Shown here piece by piece: positions 18,635 through 28,188 of a stretch of DNA of 64,000 nt. The notes under the pieces were generated by a model, which worked only from the letters and a program-made list of their open reading frames with translations, was not told where the DNA came from and searched no databases. The DNA lies in assembly GCA_021777105.1 (NCBI GenBank), contig JAIQZQ010000095.1, forward strand, positions 51,337 through 115,336, written 5' to 3'. Both the position numbers and the translations under genes were made by a program. This DNA is from Candidatus Anammoxibacter sp. Its GTDB lineage: Bacteria > Planctomycetota > Brocadiia > Brocadiales > Anammoxibacteraceae. How positions within the stretch are numbered: position 1 is the stretch's first letter; the number at the start of each line of letters is the position of its first letter.

Positions 18635-18799
18635 ATGGAAATGAGCAATATTATAAAAGAAATAAGGATTATAAGGGAAACAAATGCTACAAAATGCGAT
18701 TATGATTTAGATAAAATTTATAAAGATATAAAAATGGGAGAGAATAAACTTAAAAATGCCGGTTGGCTAATTAATCAAAAAGTTAAAAATAAGAGATAA
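18635..18799 (+). CDS. Possible small protein of 54 residues
   Basis: An ATG 8 bp after the preceding stop opens a 54-codon frame beginning MEMSNIIKEIRIIRETNAT and ending NQKVKNKR. The pattern KEIR-IRE-N, then YDLDKIYKDIK, recalls short helical proteins of unknown function (E-I-R-x-I-R-E then Y-D-hydrophobic-x-x-I-Y-x-D-L-K) that often sit in two-gene operons and are sometimes annotated as antitoxin-like. No partner toxin is visible beside it, and the ribosome site is poor. It may be a remnant or a real small gene. Confidence 0.35.
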   Translation: MEMSNIIKEIRIIRETNATKCDYDLDKIYKDIKMGENKLKNAGWLINQKVKNKR

Positions 18800-18828
18800 G
18801 CATCTAGTTTAATTTCGGTTATCAAAAA

Positions 18829-20967
18829 ATGACGTTAAAAAAATTTCTATTATATTATCACTCAATGAAATTTATGCGCTATGAGCAAATCTTATGGCGC
18901 ATTTTTTTTGTAGTAAAGAGGCTCGTTTATAAAAAGGCTAAAAGCTTTTTTTGTGTCCTTTATTCAATAAAGGCTGCGAATGTAAAAATAAATGACGAAT
19001 ATGAATCTTTTTCAGGCGAAGTTGATTTAAGATCTGAAAAATTAGGCATGGAAGGCGCAGTTCGGGATGATTTAAACAATCTTAGGGAGAAGCTTAAGCC
19101 GTTAGTTGAGCGCAATGAGTTTTCATTTTTAAACAAATCAGTTTGTTTTAAAAAGAGCATAAATTGGCAAGACAGTGAAGTTGAACGGTTGTGGTTGTAT
19201 AACTTGCACTATTTTGATTACGCTTTTGATCTTGGGCTTGCGCATGTTTTTGAAAAAGGGAATTTGTTTTTTAATACATTTAGGCGTTTAACCGAAGACT
19301 GGATACTTAAAAACAGTCATATAGGATGCGGGCCTGGTTGGGAGCCTTATCCCGTCTCTTTAAGGATTGTAAACTGGATATATGCTTACTCTTTTTTTAA
19401 GGACAATATAAGAAAAGATGAGGATTTTGAGGAGAAATTTAAAGATAGTCTGGCTGCGCAATGTGAATTTTTAAGCAAAAATATAGAATTTCATGTAAGC
19501 AGGAACCATTTATTAAAAAACGGGAAAGCTCTTTTTTTAGCCGGAATGTTTTTTCAGAATGCTGAGGGTAAAAGGAAAAACCTCTATTTAAGATGGAAAG
19601 CAAAAGGCGAAACCATTTTGTTAAATGGGTTGCATATTCAAATATTAGGCGACGGCGGGCATTACGAGCGTTGCCCAATGTACCATCTGATTGTGTTGCA
19701 GGATTATCTGGAAGTGTTTCTTTTAGCTCAAAGAAATAATGTTAGTTGTTCAATAGAGAAAAAACTCAAAAAGATGGCATTGTTTTTAATAAACATTCTT
19801 CATCCTGATAATGATATGCCTCTATTTAATGATTCGGCTTTTGGTATTGCAAAAAAGCCTGGGGAGTTGATCGAAATTGCGGCGTCATGTCTAAACGGAT
19901 TAAAGAACGCGGATAAATTTTTCGAACCAACATTGTATACTAAGCTTTTGGCAGGAAGCGTTGCGCGGGAATGCGAAGATGTGGAGCCGGAAATCATACA
20001 GCAAGAAACGCAACAGTTTGAAGATTCCGGGTTTTGCGCAATTCGCGATAAAAAAAGAGATCATTTCTTTATAATTAATTATAAAGAACCGAGCCCTTTT
20101 CGCCAACCTGGACATTCTCATTCCGATATGTTAAGTTATGAGCTGTCATTAGGAAGCAAACGGTTTATAGTAGATTCCGGGGCGTATAACTATTCAAAAG
20201 GAAAGTGGCGGGAGTATTTTAGGGGCACGGCCGCGCACAATACGGTTGTTATTAATGGGCATGATCAGTCAGAGTTGTGGGGCATATTTGGAGTGGCAAG
20301 AAGGGCAAGGCTGCTATATTCTCGATTTCGTATTATAAACGGCAAATCCTCTTTTTTCGAAGCCGGTTTAAAAGGTTTCCCGCCTTTTTATAACCTGTCG
20401 CACCACAGGATGGTTTTTTATATAGACAACCTGTTTTGGATTGTGTTTGATTTAATTAATGGGGACGGGGTTGTAAACAAGAGTTATAAAATACAAAATA
20501 TTATACATGCGCACCCTGATAGAGAGGTTGAAATAGGCGGGGTTAAGCATGAACATAGCTGCAATGATCTTGATCATCACGCAAATATTGCGATAAAGGA
20601 TGAAAATGCCGTATTGCAAGTGGCTCCGCTTAAAATTAGTTCTGAAAAAGGCGTTAAGTCCGAGATCACTTTAAAGAAAGTAAATGACGGGGCCGGTCAA
20701 ATTCAGGGTTGGTATTCATCCGGATTTGGAGAAAAACGGGGAAATATAGCCATTGTAATTGAAAAAGAGACTTGTTTGCCCGCTGCTATTGGGTACGCTC
20801 TTTTTCCTTCAACCTCTGGATTCTCAGATTTTTCAGCCGGTTGTGAAATAAATTCAAGTTTCGATTCCGGAATAAAAAATATGAAGCTGAATTTTGAGAT
20901 TAAAACTTCAGAATATTCATATCGTATAAAAAAATATCGGGAAGACATAGAGATTGATAAATTTTAG
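18829..20967 (+). CDS. Heparinase II/III family protein
   Basis: A 712-residue protein with an alpha/alpha-toroid N-terminal half (LYNLHYFDYAFDLGLAHV, HIGCGPGWEPYPVSLRIVNW) and a C-terminal beta-sandwich heparinase_II_III domain (RQPGHSHSDMLSYELSLGSK, VDSGAYNYSKG, FRGTAAHNTVVINGHDQSEL). The YERCPMYH segment near residue 280 corresponds to the Tyr/His region of polysaccharide lyases. No signal peptide is seen, which is common for the exopolysaccharide-locus version of this family. It may trim or modify the chain at the membrane, or act as a noncatalytic partner; the chemistry is not proven for this subgroup. It follows the two-domain oxidoreductase gene in the usual order. Confidence 0.86.
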   Translation: MTLKKFLLYYHSMKFMRYEQILWRIFFVVKRLVYKKAKSFFCVLYSIKAANVKINDEYESFSGEVDLRSEKLGMEGAVRDDLNNLREKLKPLVERNEFSFLNKSVCFKKSINWQDSEVERLWLYNLHYFDYAFDLGLAHVFEKGNLFFNTFRRLTEDWILKNSHIGCGPGWEPYPVSLRIVNWIYAYSFFKDNIRKDEDFEEKFKDSLAAQCEFLSKNIEFHVSRNHLLKNGKALFLAGMFFQNAEGKRKNLYLRWKAKGETILLNGLHIQILGDGGHYERCPMYHLIVLQDYLEVFLLAQRNNVSCSIEKKLKKMALFLINILHPDNDMPLFNDSAFGIAKKPGELIEIAASCLNGLKNADKFFEPTLYTKLLAGSVARECEDVEPEIIQQETQQFEDSGFCAIRDKKRDHFFIINYKEPSPFRQPGHSHSDMLSYELSLGSKRFIVDSGAYNYSKGKWREYFRGTAAHNTVVINGHDQSELWGIFGVARRARLLYSRFRIINGKSSFFEAGLKGFPPFYNLSHHRMVFYIDNLFWIVFDLINGDGVVNKSYKIQNIIHAHPDREVEIGGVKHEHSCNDLDHHANIAIKDENAVLQVAPLKISSEKGVKSEITLKKVNDGAGQIQGWYSSGFGEKRGNIAIVIEKETCLPAAIGYALFPSTSGFSDFSAGCEINSSFDSGIKNMKLNFEIKTSEYSYRIKKYREDIEIDKF

Positions 20968-20992
20968 CGATTAATTTTTGGGATAAATAATA

Positions 20993-22093
20993 ATGTCGAA
21001 CAGCGTAAAAAAAATCATAAATGTAGTTGGGGCAAGACCTAACTTTATGAAAGTGGCTCCAATATTTGCGTTAATGAAGCAATCCACGGAGATAGACCCT
21101 ATATTGCTTCACACAGGGCAACATTATGACGATGCTATGTCAAAAGCATTTTTTATTGATCTTAATATGCCTGAGCCTGATATTTATCTTAAAGTAGGCT
21201 CAGGATCGCACGCAAAACAGACTGCCAGGATAATGGCCAGGTTTGAGGATGTAGTCGAAAATGAAAGGCCTGATATGGTTCTGCTGGTTGGAGATGTAAA
21301 TTCGACTATTGCGTGCAGCCTGGTGGCGGCTAAAATGAACGTTTCAATAATTCACGTTGAGGCCGGCTTGAGAAGTTTAGACTGGTCAATGCCTGAAGAA
21401 ATTAATAGAATAGTCACCGATTCACTGTCTGATATCCTGTTTACAACATGCAAAAGCGCGAATGCAAACCTTATTAAAGAGGGTATACCGGAGGAAAAGA
21501 TACATTTTGTCGGCAATGTTATGATCGACACTCTTTTGCAGCATAAAAAAAAGGCGGAAGAGTCGTCTATCCTGAACAAATTGGGATTGGATAACAAAGA
21601 TTACGCGGCTATTACGTTGCACCGCCCCTCTAATGTGGATAACAGGGACAACCTTGCTGCAATATTTAAAGCGCTGAAAGAGCTTTCTAAACATATCGGC
21701 ATTGTGTTTCCAATCCATTTAAGAACTGTGGAAAATATTAAAAAATATGGTTTGAGCGATGAAATGCGTTCATTAAAGAATTTAATTACAACCGCGCCGA
21801 TGGGATATCTTGATTTCTTGAAATTAGTGTCAAATTCAAAATTTGTATTAACTGATTCCGGTGGGCTTCAAGAAGAGACTACTGTTTTGGGCGTGCCTTG
21901 TTTAACACTTAGGGTAAATACGGAAAGGCCAATAACCGCTTTGGAAGGGACAAATACTCTTGTAGGTAATAATACGGAAACCATTATTAACGAAAGCCTT
22001 AAAATTTTAAATGAAGAAGCCAAAGGCGGTAGAGTCCCAACTTTCTGGGACGGGAAGGCCGCTGAGAGAATAGTTAATATATTGGAAAAATGA
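20993..22093 (+). CDS. wecB: UDP-N-acetylglucosamine 2-epimerase (non-hydrolysing)
   Basis: The 366-residue product has all WecB hallmarks: VVGARPNFMKVAPIFALM at the N-terminus, HTGQHYDDAMS, VGDVNSTIACSL, VEAGLRSLDWSMPEEINR, the FVGNVMIDTL segment and the UDP-binding LTDSGGLQEETTVLGVPCLT. It interconverts UDP-GlcNAc and UDP-ManNAc in the cytoplasm, so ManNAc or a derivative is probably part of the polymer. Its stop codon overlaps the ATG of the sugar transferase by 4 bp (ATGA), so precursor supply and chain initiation are translationally coupled. Confidence 0.93.
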   Translation: MSNSVKKIINVVGARPNFMKVAPIFALMKQSTEIDPILLHTGQHYDDAMSKAFFIDLNMPEPDIYLKVGSGSHAKQTARIMARFEDVVENERPDMVLLVGDVNSTIACSLVAAKMNVSIIHVEAGLRSLDWSMPEEINRIVTDSLSDILFTTCKSANANLIKEGIPEEKIHFVGNVMIDTLLQHKKKAEESSILNKLGLDNKDYAAITLHRPSNVDNRDNLAAIFKALKELSKHIGIVFPIHLRTVENIKKYGLSDEMRSLKNLITTAPMGYLDFLKLVSNSKFVLTDSGGLQEETTVLGVPCLTLRVNTERPITALEGTNTLVGNNTETIINESLKILNEEAKGGRVPTFWDGKAAERIVNILEK

Positions 22094-23469
22094 TTAGAAT
22101 CGCAACTTTAAAAAAGCAAGTTTTATTAGTATATGTTGATTTAATTATCGTAATTGGGTCAATATTTATTTCGTCAATTAGCCGAATAGGAGTTCATAAC
22201 GGTTTAAACTATATAGTAAACAATTATTCCGCATTCATCGTCACCAGCGTGATTTATTTATTCGCCTTTTATATGGCGGGATTGTATGACTTTAGGAAAG
22301 ATTTTAGGTCGCCCACGCATATATGGACTATAGCTTCCGCGTCTATCGTGGCCTTTATCATTGTGACATTCTGTTTTTATGTTAATTGGTCTCTAAGATT
22401 GGGCAGGGGCATCTTTTTAATAAATGGAATATTGATTCCCATCTTCCTTGTTTCCTGGCGGTATTTTTATAGCCATTTAACGCATAAGCCTCAGTTTCAG
22501 ACCAGGGGCGTCATTTTTGGAGCCGGCTGTTCCGGCGGAACTATTCTTGAGCAGATCAAAAAGGTAAAAGGGTATGGATTAAACATAATCGGCTTTCTTG
22601 ATGACGACAAATTAAAAGTTGGCTCAATAATAGACGGAGTTCCCGTCCTGGGCGGCACAAATGATTTGCCTGAGATTATTGAAAAACACAAAATCTCGCA
22701 AATAGTGGTTGCAATTACGCGCGAAAAGAACACGGATTTGATAAAAGCGTTAATAAAATGCTCGCAGAACGGCGTTAACGTCACAGATATGCCGACTCTA
22801 TATGAGGGGTTGACCGGGAAAATACCGTTTGATAATATTGATTATTTGTGGCTGTTAAATAATTTAACAATGCAATCAAAATTCCACGTCCAGACGATTA
22901 AACGCGCTATGGATTTATTTTTATCTTTTTTGATATTGCTTGTTTTCTTGCCTATAATACCATTCATTATTACATTGATAAAAGCCGGGTCAAAGGGGAG
23001 TGTTTTTTATGTTCAGGAAAGGCTTGGCAGAAATGCCAAGCCTTTTAAAATGATCAAGTTTCGTTCCATGGTTCAGGATGCGGAAAAGGAAACTGGGGCC
23101 GTGTTTGCTCAAGGCCGGGATAGCAGGATAACCGGGGTTGGAAAGATATTGCGCAAATGGCGGCTTGATGAGTTGCCTCAATTTTATAATGTCTTTAAAG
23201 GGGATATGAGCCTTGTAGGCCCTCGGCCTGAACGAGAAGTGTTTATAAAAGAATATGAGGTAAACATACCTTTTTATACTCAACGTTTGTATGCGCAACC
23301 AGGCATTACCGGATGGGCGCAGACTAAATACCTTTATACGGCGTCGTCGGAACAAACAGAAGAGAAGCTAAAATATGATCTGTTTTATATTAAAAATATG
23401 TCTTTTATTCTAGACTGTGTTATATTGTTGCAAACAATAAAAGTTATTCTATTTGGAAAAGGGCAATAA
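22090..23469 (+). CDS. Polyprenyl-phosphate sugar-1-phosphate transferase (WbaP/WcaJ-type)
   Basis: The 459-residue initiating transferase has about four N-terminal membrane segments, a Rossmann-like middle domain (GVIFGAGCSGGTILEQIK, IIGFLDDDKLKVGSI), one more membrane helix after residue 270, and the C-terminal bacterial sugar transferase domain. Catalytic-domain motifs are VFYVQERLGRNAKPFKMIKF, RKWRLDELPQFYNVFKGDMS and LVGPRPERE. It transfers a sugar 1-phosphate to undecaprenyl phosphate at the inner membrane, the committing step of repeat-unit synthesis. Which sugar (Glc, Gal or a HexNAc) cannot be told. It overlaps wecB by 4 bp and is followed by a repeat element. Confidence 0.92.
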   Translation: MIRIATLKKQVLLVYVDLIIVIGSIFISSISRIGVHNGLNYIVNNYSAFIVTSVIYLFAFYMAGLYDFRKDFRSPTHIWTIASASIVAFIIVTFCFYVNWSLRLGRGIFLINGILIPIFLVSWRYFYSHLTHKPQFQTRGVIFGAGCSGGTILEQIKKVKGYGLNIIGFLDDDKLKVGSIIDGVPVLGGTNDLPEIIEKHKISQIVVAITREKNTDLIKALIKCSQNGVNVTDMPTLYEGLTGKIPFDNIDYLWLLNNLTMQSKFHVQTIKRAMDLFLSFLILLVFLPIIPFIITLIKAGSKGSVFYVQERLGRNAKPFKMIKFRSMVQDAEKETGAVFAQGRDSRITGVGKILRKWRLDELPQFYNVFKGDMSLVGPRPEREVFIKEYEVNIPFYTQRLYAQPGITGWAQTKYLYTASSEQTEEKLKYDLFYIKNMSFILDCVILLQTIKVILFGKGQ

Positions 23470-23480
23470 AAGAGTTTAAA

Positions 23481-23649
23481 CATACTCAAACAAATCAAGT
23501 TTGCGAAAAATAATATATGCGTATTGTTATTCAAACGCAATGAAATAAAACCATAAATGGTAAATTTCAACAACCTCTGACGTGCCGGAGTTTAGGCTTT
23601 AGCCTTTTATTAATTGACTAACTTCGATAACCTAATGCTTTTGAGTATA
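23481..23649 (+). repeat. MITE-like dispersed repeat, copy 1
   Basis: About 169 bp with imperfect terminal inverted repeats: the left end reads CATACTCAAACAAATCAAG and the right end, read on the other strand, TATACTCAAAAGCATTAGG. The interior contains AACAACCTCTG, TGCCGGAGTTTAGGC and the small palindrome AGGCTTTAGCCT. The same unit occurs at 60170-60340 (same strand) and 63237-63402 (opposite strand). It has no coding capacity. It separates the sugar transferase gene from the O-antigen-ligase-like gene, and nothing else of note fills this 234 bp gap. Confidence 0.8.
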
Positions 23650-23703
23650 AACTAAATTAATATGTTAAATTTCTGTCTTTAATGTTTTGAGCAAGATTTT
23701 ATT

Positions 23704-26610
23704 ATGAAAATATCGCGATATTGTGACGTTGCTGTTATAGGGCTGTTGGTTTTGGTGGTTTTTGCGGTTCCTTTGTTTTTTGATGTAAGGTTGTATAGCG
23801 TTTTTGATCTAAGCAAAGTGATGGCCATGCTGTTTCCATGTCTTTTTATAATGACGATATGGCTTATTAAAATCATTTTTGAATGGAATTTCAGATTTCC
23901 GCGCACAGACCTTGATTTGCCGATATTAGCGTTTATATCTATCATAATAATCGCAACTATACTTTCCATCAACCCAATAGTCAGTCTTTTTGGCACATAT
24001 AAAAGGTTTGAAGGCCTTATAGAGACTGTCGCATATATCTTCCTATTTTTTGCGTTTGTAACATTTGTAAATAATGCCCGTAAATTAAACATAGTAATTA
24101 ATGCTGTGGTAGGCACGGCGGTGGTCACATCCGGATATGGTTTTCTGCAATATTTCGGTAAGGATCCTTTTTCGTGGAGTCTTACAAATCTTGAGCGAAT
24201 ATTTTCAACATTTGGAAATCCTGTTTTTTATTCTGCGTTTTTGATAACAATATTGCCGATGTCGTTGGCCTTGTATCTTGGTTACCAAACAGACGCAAAG
24301 GGCAAAAACGGCGCGACCGGGAAATCTGGGAGTAATAAACGATTGCTTAAAGACATAGGTTATGGAATTTGCGCTCTTTTAATCTACACAATGTTTTGGC
24401 ATACAAAGACCAGGGCTTGCTTTGTGGGACTTATGACGCTTCTGCCCCTTTTTGTTATATTTATAGGAAAAGAGAGAAGACGGGCCTATTGGCTTAAATT
24501 ATCAATAATGTTTGGGCTTTTTATAATAATCGGCACATTTTATAGCGTGCGGCCTTCATCGTCGGTTTTTGGTTATTTTGCAAAAGAGATATCGTTTGCT
24601 GAAAAAGGCGCCGGTTCTGAAAATAATGGGGAAAAGCAAGAAGAAGCCGTTAAAGCACAAGAGGCTGCCGGGCCGGTTAAAAAAGCGCCTAACGACAGGT
24701 TCTTTCTTGCGGATAAATTATCGGGCTCTTCTTTCAACAGATATTACCAGTTTAAAAACGGGCTAAAAGTTTTTAACCAATATCCTTTATTAGGCGTAGG
24801 GCCGGATGCATTGGGGATAGTGTATCAAAAACATCTATCGGAAGTGTTTACCAGGAGAAAGACCGACGGGTATTGGCCGAGACATGATAGAATTCATAAC
24901 GACATTCTTGAACATGCCGTAGCCAGAGGGGCTATTGGGCTTGTAACATATATCTGGCTTGTTTTGGCGTATTTCTGGATGGTATGGAAATTTATTAAAT
25001 CAAGAAAAAATATAGAGGGGGCTCCGGCTCGCGCCGCAGGCAATCAAACCCAGGTTGCGTTTGTAGGCGACGGTTTAAAGCTTGTCGATAGCAGGCTTTT
25101 AATTGTAAGCTTTGGATCGGGGATTGTAGGCTATATAGTTCAAAATGAATTTAGTTTTGGAAACACGCCAATTGTCGCGTTGTTCTGGACTATACTTGCT
25201 TTGACTGCTGTTGTTGTGCGTTACACGCAAGTTCAAACGTTTAATTATAGTCAGAGGCGCATAACAGATCTACATTCCAAAATGCGCTCAATTGTTAATG
25301 CTCCCGATTTTTTTCTAAGAAAGATCTTGCTCTCTACTCTTGCTGTTTGTGTTTTGGCTTTTATAATTGTGCATACGGTGAATTGGTATAGAGGCGATAT
25401 GTTTATGGAAAAGGGGAGAAAACATGTTGGTGGCGGCGATCTGGATAATGGGATTAGATATTATGAGGAGGCGATTTACCTTAACCCGTTTGAAGTTAAT
25501 TACCGAGACATGTTAACAAACGCTTACTTTACAATGGCCGGAAAGACTAAAGACCGCGTTTGGTTGGATAAAGTTGTAAATTTGACGCATAAAAATTTAC
25601 AGATTATACCGCAACATTATCTCTCATTTTTTGCTTTGGGCAATGTTGCCTATCTTTTGGCGCAGGATCACGGCGAAGACGTATTAGGCGAGGCTATAGG
25701 GTTTTACAAGAAATCTTTAGAACGAGATGCTTTTCAACCAGACGTTTACAATCACCTGGCCACATGTTATATAAAAACAGGAAAGATGGATTTAGCGGCT
25801 GAAGCTATGGAAAACTCGGTTATTAATCGCCCAACCAGCGTTGGTTTTGCTGATAGATTGGCAAGAATATATCTACAACAAAATAAACTGGACAAAGCTA
25901 AAACGGTTTACGATGAAATGCTTCCAGGGCTGTCTCCAACAGCGCCGTTTCTTAACGCCAAAGGTTTCTATTATGTGAAAAGGGACAACAAGGAAGCCGC
26001 GTATATAGAATTTAAAAAGGCGTTGGAAATAGATCCAAAAAACAAAGCCGCTCTGGACAATATAGTTAATTTGTTCTTGCTTGAAAAAAAATATGAAGAA
26101 GCGATACCGTATCTTAAAAGATCAATAGATTTAAACCCCGGGGATATCGCAAAACGGAAGAATCTGGCGGAAATATACGCAACCAATAAACTTTATAATG
26201 AGGCCATTAGTGAATATGTTCTATTAATTCAGGTAGACCCCTCTAAAAAAGTTGAGTATCTGGATAAGATAGGAAAAATCTTTACAGTCCAAAACGATCT
26301 CGGCAAAGCGATTTTGGCTTATAAAGAGGCTATTGTAACAGACCCTGCCAGGCCTGCATTGTATAATAATCTTGGCACGCTTTACGCGCAAATGAACATG
26401 TACAAAGAAGCTATAGAAACTATTTCAAAAGGCTCGGAATTAAGACCTGAAGATACAACGTTTTTAGAAAATATTGCAAAAATATATTTAATACAAGGGG
26501 ATAAGCAACAAGCCGAAGCCATTGCCAATCGTATTTTAGCTCTTGATAAAGACAATAAAGAAGCAAACACAATACTAACTAGTTTAAAACAGGAAGCCGC
26601 TCCGAATTAA
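23704..26610 (+). CDS. O-antigen ligase/polymerase (Wzy_C) domain protein with C-terminal TPR array
   Basis: A 968-residue protein. Residues 1 to about 560 hold about a dozen membrane segments with the Wzy_C signature near residue 395 (RHDRIHNDILEHAVARGAIG) in a large periplasmic loop, preceded by HTKTRACFVGL. Residues 300-335 form a charged, low-complexity loop rich in Glu, Lys and Ala. From about 570 to 960 there are TPR units (for example EAIYLNPFEVNY, KALEIDPKNKAALDN, RSIDLNPGD, and a last unit ending in SELRPEDTTF). This fused layout is common in proteins that ligate or polymerise lipid-linked glycans, with the TPR part probably binding partners in the periplasm. It is the last plus-strand gene of the locus and converges on nadC with a 5 bp gap. 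Confidence 0.88.
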   Translation: MKISRYCDVAVIGLLVLVVFAVPLFFDVRLYSVFDLSKVMAMLFPCLFIMTIWLIKIIFEWNFRFPRTDLDLPILAFISIIIIATILSINPIVSLFGTYKRFEGLIETVAYIFLFFAFVTFVNNARKLNIVINAVVGTAVVTSGYGFLQYFGKDPFSWSLTNLERIFSTFGNPVFYSAFLITILPMSLALYLGYQTDAKGKNGATGKSGSNKRLLKDIGYGICALLIYTMFWHTKTRACFVGLMTLLPLFVIFIGKERRRAYWLKLSIMFGLFIIIGTFYSVRPSSSVFGYFAKEISFAEKGAGSENNGEKQEEAVKAQEAAGPVKKAPNDRFFLADKLSGSSFNRYYQFKNGLKVFNQYPLLGVGPDALGIVYQKHLSEVFTRRKTDGYWPRHDRIHNDILEHAVARGAIGLVTYIWLVLAYFWMVWKFIKSRKNIEGAPARAAGNQTQVAFVGDGLKLVDSRLLIVSFGSGIVGYIVQNEFSFGNTPIVALFWTILALTAVVVRYTQVQTFNYSQRRITDLHSKMRSIVNAPDFFLRKILLSTLAVCVLAFIIVHTVNWYRGDMFMEKGRKHVGGGDLDNGIRYYEEAIYLNPFEVNYRDMLTNAYFTMAGKTKDRVWLDKVVNLTHKNLQIIPQHYLSFFALGNVAYLLAQDHGEDVLGEAIGFYKKSLERDAFQPDVYNHLATCYIKTGKMDLAAEAMENSVINRPTSVGFADRLARIYLQQNKLDKAKTVYDEMLPGLSPTAPFLNAKGFYYVKRDNKEAAYIEFKKALEIDPKNKAALDNIVNLFLLEKKYEEAIPYLKRSIDLNPGDIAKRKNLAEIYATNKLYNEAISEYVLLIQVDPSKKVEYLDKIGKIFTVQNDLGKAILAYKEAIVTDPARPALYNNLGTLYAQMNMYKEAIETISKGSELRPEDTTFLENIAKIYLIQGDKQQAEAIANRILALDKDNKEANTILTSLKQEAAPN

Positions 26611-26615
26611 ATATA

Positions 26616-27479
26616 TTAATCATCGAATTGTAATGAAATGTCTAACGCCTTTGCTGAGTGTGTAATAGCGCCTATCGCTATTCTGTCAATGCCCGGTTGG
26701 ATAATATCGTCTATATTGTCAAGTGTGACATTTCCTGATACCTCAATCAAAGGTCTCTTTCCGCCGGTTTTAAGCTGCCACTCTTTTACAATATTTAATG
26801 ACTTAGTAATTTGCGAAGCTTTCATATTGTCAAACATTATTATATCCGCCCCAGCTTCTAAAGCCTCGTTTACATTCTCGACCTGATCTACCTCTATCTC
26901 TATCAGGGTATTACTCGGTATTTCTTTACGGATAGACGTTATCGCTTTGGAATAACCGGTTTTTCCCCTATTTAAAAGGTTTAAATGATTATCTTTTATT
27001 AAAACCTGATCATAAAGTCCCATGCGATGGTTTTCCCCACCCCCGGTTTTTACCGCGTATTTTTCCATATAACGCAACCCCGGCGTAGTTTTTCTTGTGT
27101 CAACAATCATAACGCCTTGTTTTTCAGCGTGTTTGACATATTGCGCTGTCAGCGTCGCAATGCCGGACAAACGTTGCAAGAAGTTTAAAGCGAGCCTTTC
27201 GTAGGTTAAAATTGTCCTGGCGTTTCCGCTTATACCGGCTATCAAATCGCCGGTCTTAATAAGTTGGCCCTCTTTTACATAAAACTCTAAAGAAGCCATA
27301 TCTTCAAATCGTGAAAATATGCGTTCAACAAAAGGCAGCCCCGCAATTACACCGGCTTCCTTTGCAATAAATTTTCCGCTAATTGAAGCTTCATTTGAGA
27401 CAAGACAATTTGTAGTCAAATCTCCATCTCCAATATCTTCCTCTATGGCTAAATCGATGATTTTGTCTATGTTTTTCAT
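26616..27479 (-). CDS. nadC: Nicotinate-nucleotide pyrophosphorylase (carboxylating)
   Basis: A standard-length (287 aa) quinolinate phosphoribosyltransferase. The active-site block DTRKTTPGLR starts at residue 127, followed by KTGGGENHRMGLYDQVLIKD and the C-terminal IEVSGNVTLDNIDDI and DRIAIGAITHSA. It converts quinolinate and PRPP to nicotinate mononucleotide in de novo NAD synthesis. It lies 22 bp downstream of the OB-like secreted protein gene on the same strand and may be read from that transcript. No other NAD gene is nearby. Confidence 0.95.
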   Translation of the reverse strand: MKNIDKIIDLAIEEDIGDGDLTTNCLVSNEASISGKFIAKEAGVIAGLPFVERIFSRFEDMASLEFYVKEGQLIKTGDLIAGISGNARTILTYERLALNFLQRLSGIATLTAQYVKHAEKQGVMIVDTRKTTPGLRYMEKYAVKTGGGENHRMGLYDQVLIKDNHLNLLNRGKTGYSKAITSIRKEIPSNTLIEIEVDQVENVNEALEAGADIIMFDNMKASQITKSLNIVKEWQLKTGGKRPLIEVSGNVTLDNIDDIIQPGIDRIAIGAITHSAKALDISLQFDD

Positions 27480-27501
27480 GCCATTGCCTTTAAGTTCCTA
27501 T

Positions 27502-28110
27502 TTATTTCTGGTTTTGAAAAATAATGTCGGCGCCGGTTAGTTTTAAAGGTTGTCTTCCCCATCGTATTGACGTTAATTTGCCGGTATAGATTATTGTTTC
27601 GCCGGTTTCTAATTGCTCAACTTTTTCGCGTTTTCTCCAGTTAAATTTTAACTGAACATCGGCGTCTTCGCCTCCTGTGTGGCTTATTCCTACTTTATTC
27701 CAGTCGTGAATGCTGCCACCTTTGTATTTTACACTCCCCGTCCACTCCACATATTTGCCTCTATAGTTGTCGTTCCATATCTGTTTCTTTTCGTCCTTTG
27801 TCAGGTTGCTCTTTTCGCCAAACATTTTCATTAGATCATCAAATGATATTTTAACAAAATTTAAATCATGATTATTTAAAGAGCCGGCTTCTTTATCGCT
27901 GGTAATTTTGGCTACTGGATTGCCGTTGTCGCTCATTGCTAAAATAATAGGGTCATGTGCAATGTTTTTTAACGAAAATGTAGCATCTGTGCCGGCAAAG
28001 CATATTGTATGAGTTGAAATTGTTGATATAACGCAGAAGCAAAAAAGTTTAAATATCAAACGCGGATGGAAAAACGAGGAATATGAAGAGTATATATATT
28101 TTTTATTCAT
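27502..28110 (-). CDS. Secreted protein with a tRNA_anti-like (OB-fold) domain
   Basis: The 202-residue protein starts with a long hydrophobic signal segment ending about ICFAGT near residue 40. The C-terminal 120 residues, from FVKISFDDLMKMFG through KGKYVEWTGSVKYKGG-type strands (GKYVEWTGSVKYKG, DWNKVGISHTGG) to IIYTGKLTSIRWG, match the C-terminal half of the PLD-like protein at 39565 closely, including the shared DWNKVGI motif. The pattern of short beta strands resembles periplasmic OB-fold proteins annotated as tRNA_anti-like; that name is structural and does not imply RNA binding. It lies 78 bp downstream of the kinase gene at 28189, the same association seen around 39565-42314. The ligand is unknown. 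Confidence 0.72.
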   Translation of the reverse strand: MNKKYIYSSYSSFFHPRLIFKLFCFCVISTISTHTICFAGTDATFSLKNIAHDPIILAMSDNGNPVAKITSDKEAGSLNNHDLNFVKISFDDLMKMFGEKSNLTKDEKKQIWNDNYRGKYVEWTGSVKYKGGSIHDWNKVGISHTGGEDADVQLKFNWRKREKVEQLETGETIIYTGKLTSIRWGRQPLKLTGADIIFQNQK

Positions 28111-28188
28111 ATGATGTCGTATTTTAATATTGTAAACAATGTTATTTGATGGAGCTTACGAGGAGGCAATATTATTAAAAAACATAAA

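Noticed and set aside
1..26610. Exosortase/PEP-CTERM export system in the polysaccharide locus
   Set aside because: The gene set (heparinase, asnB, two-domain oxidoreductase, sugar transferase) often goes with exosortase, but no exosortase or PEP-CTERM protein is present in the window.
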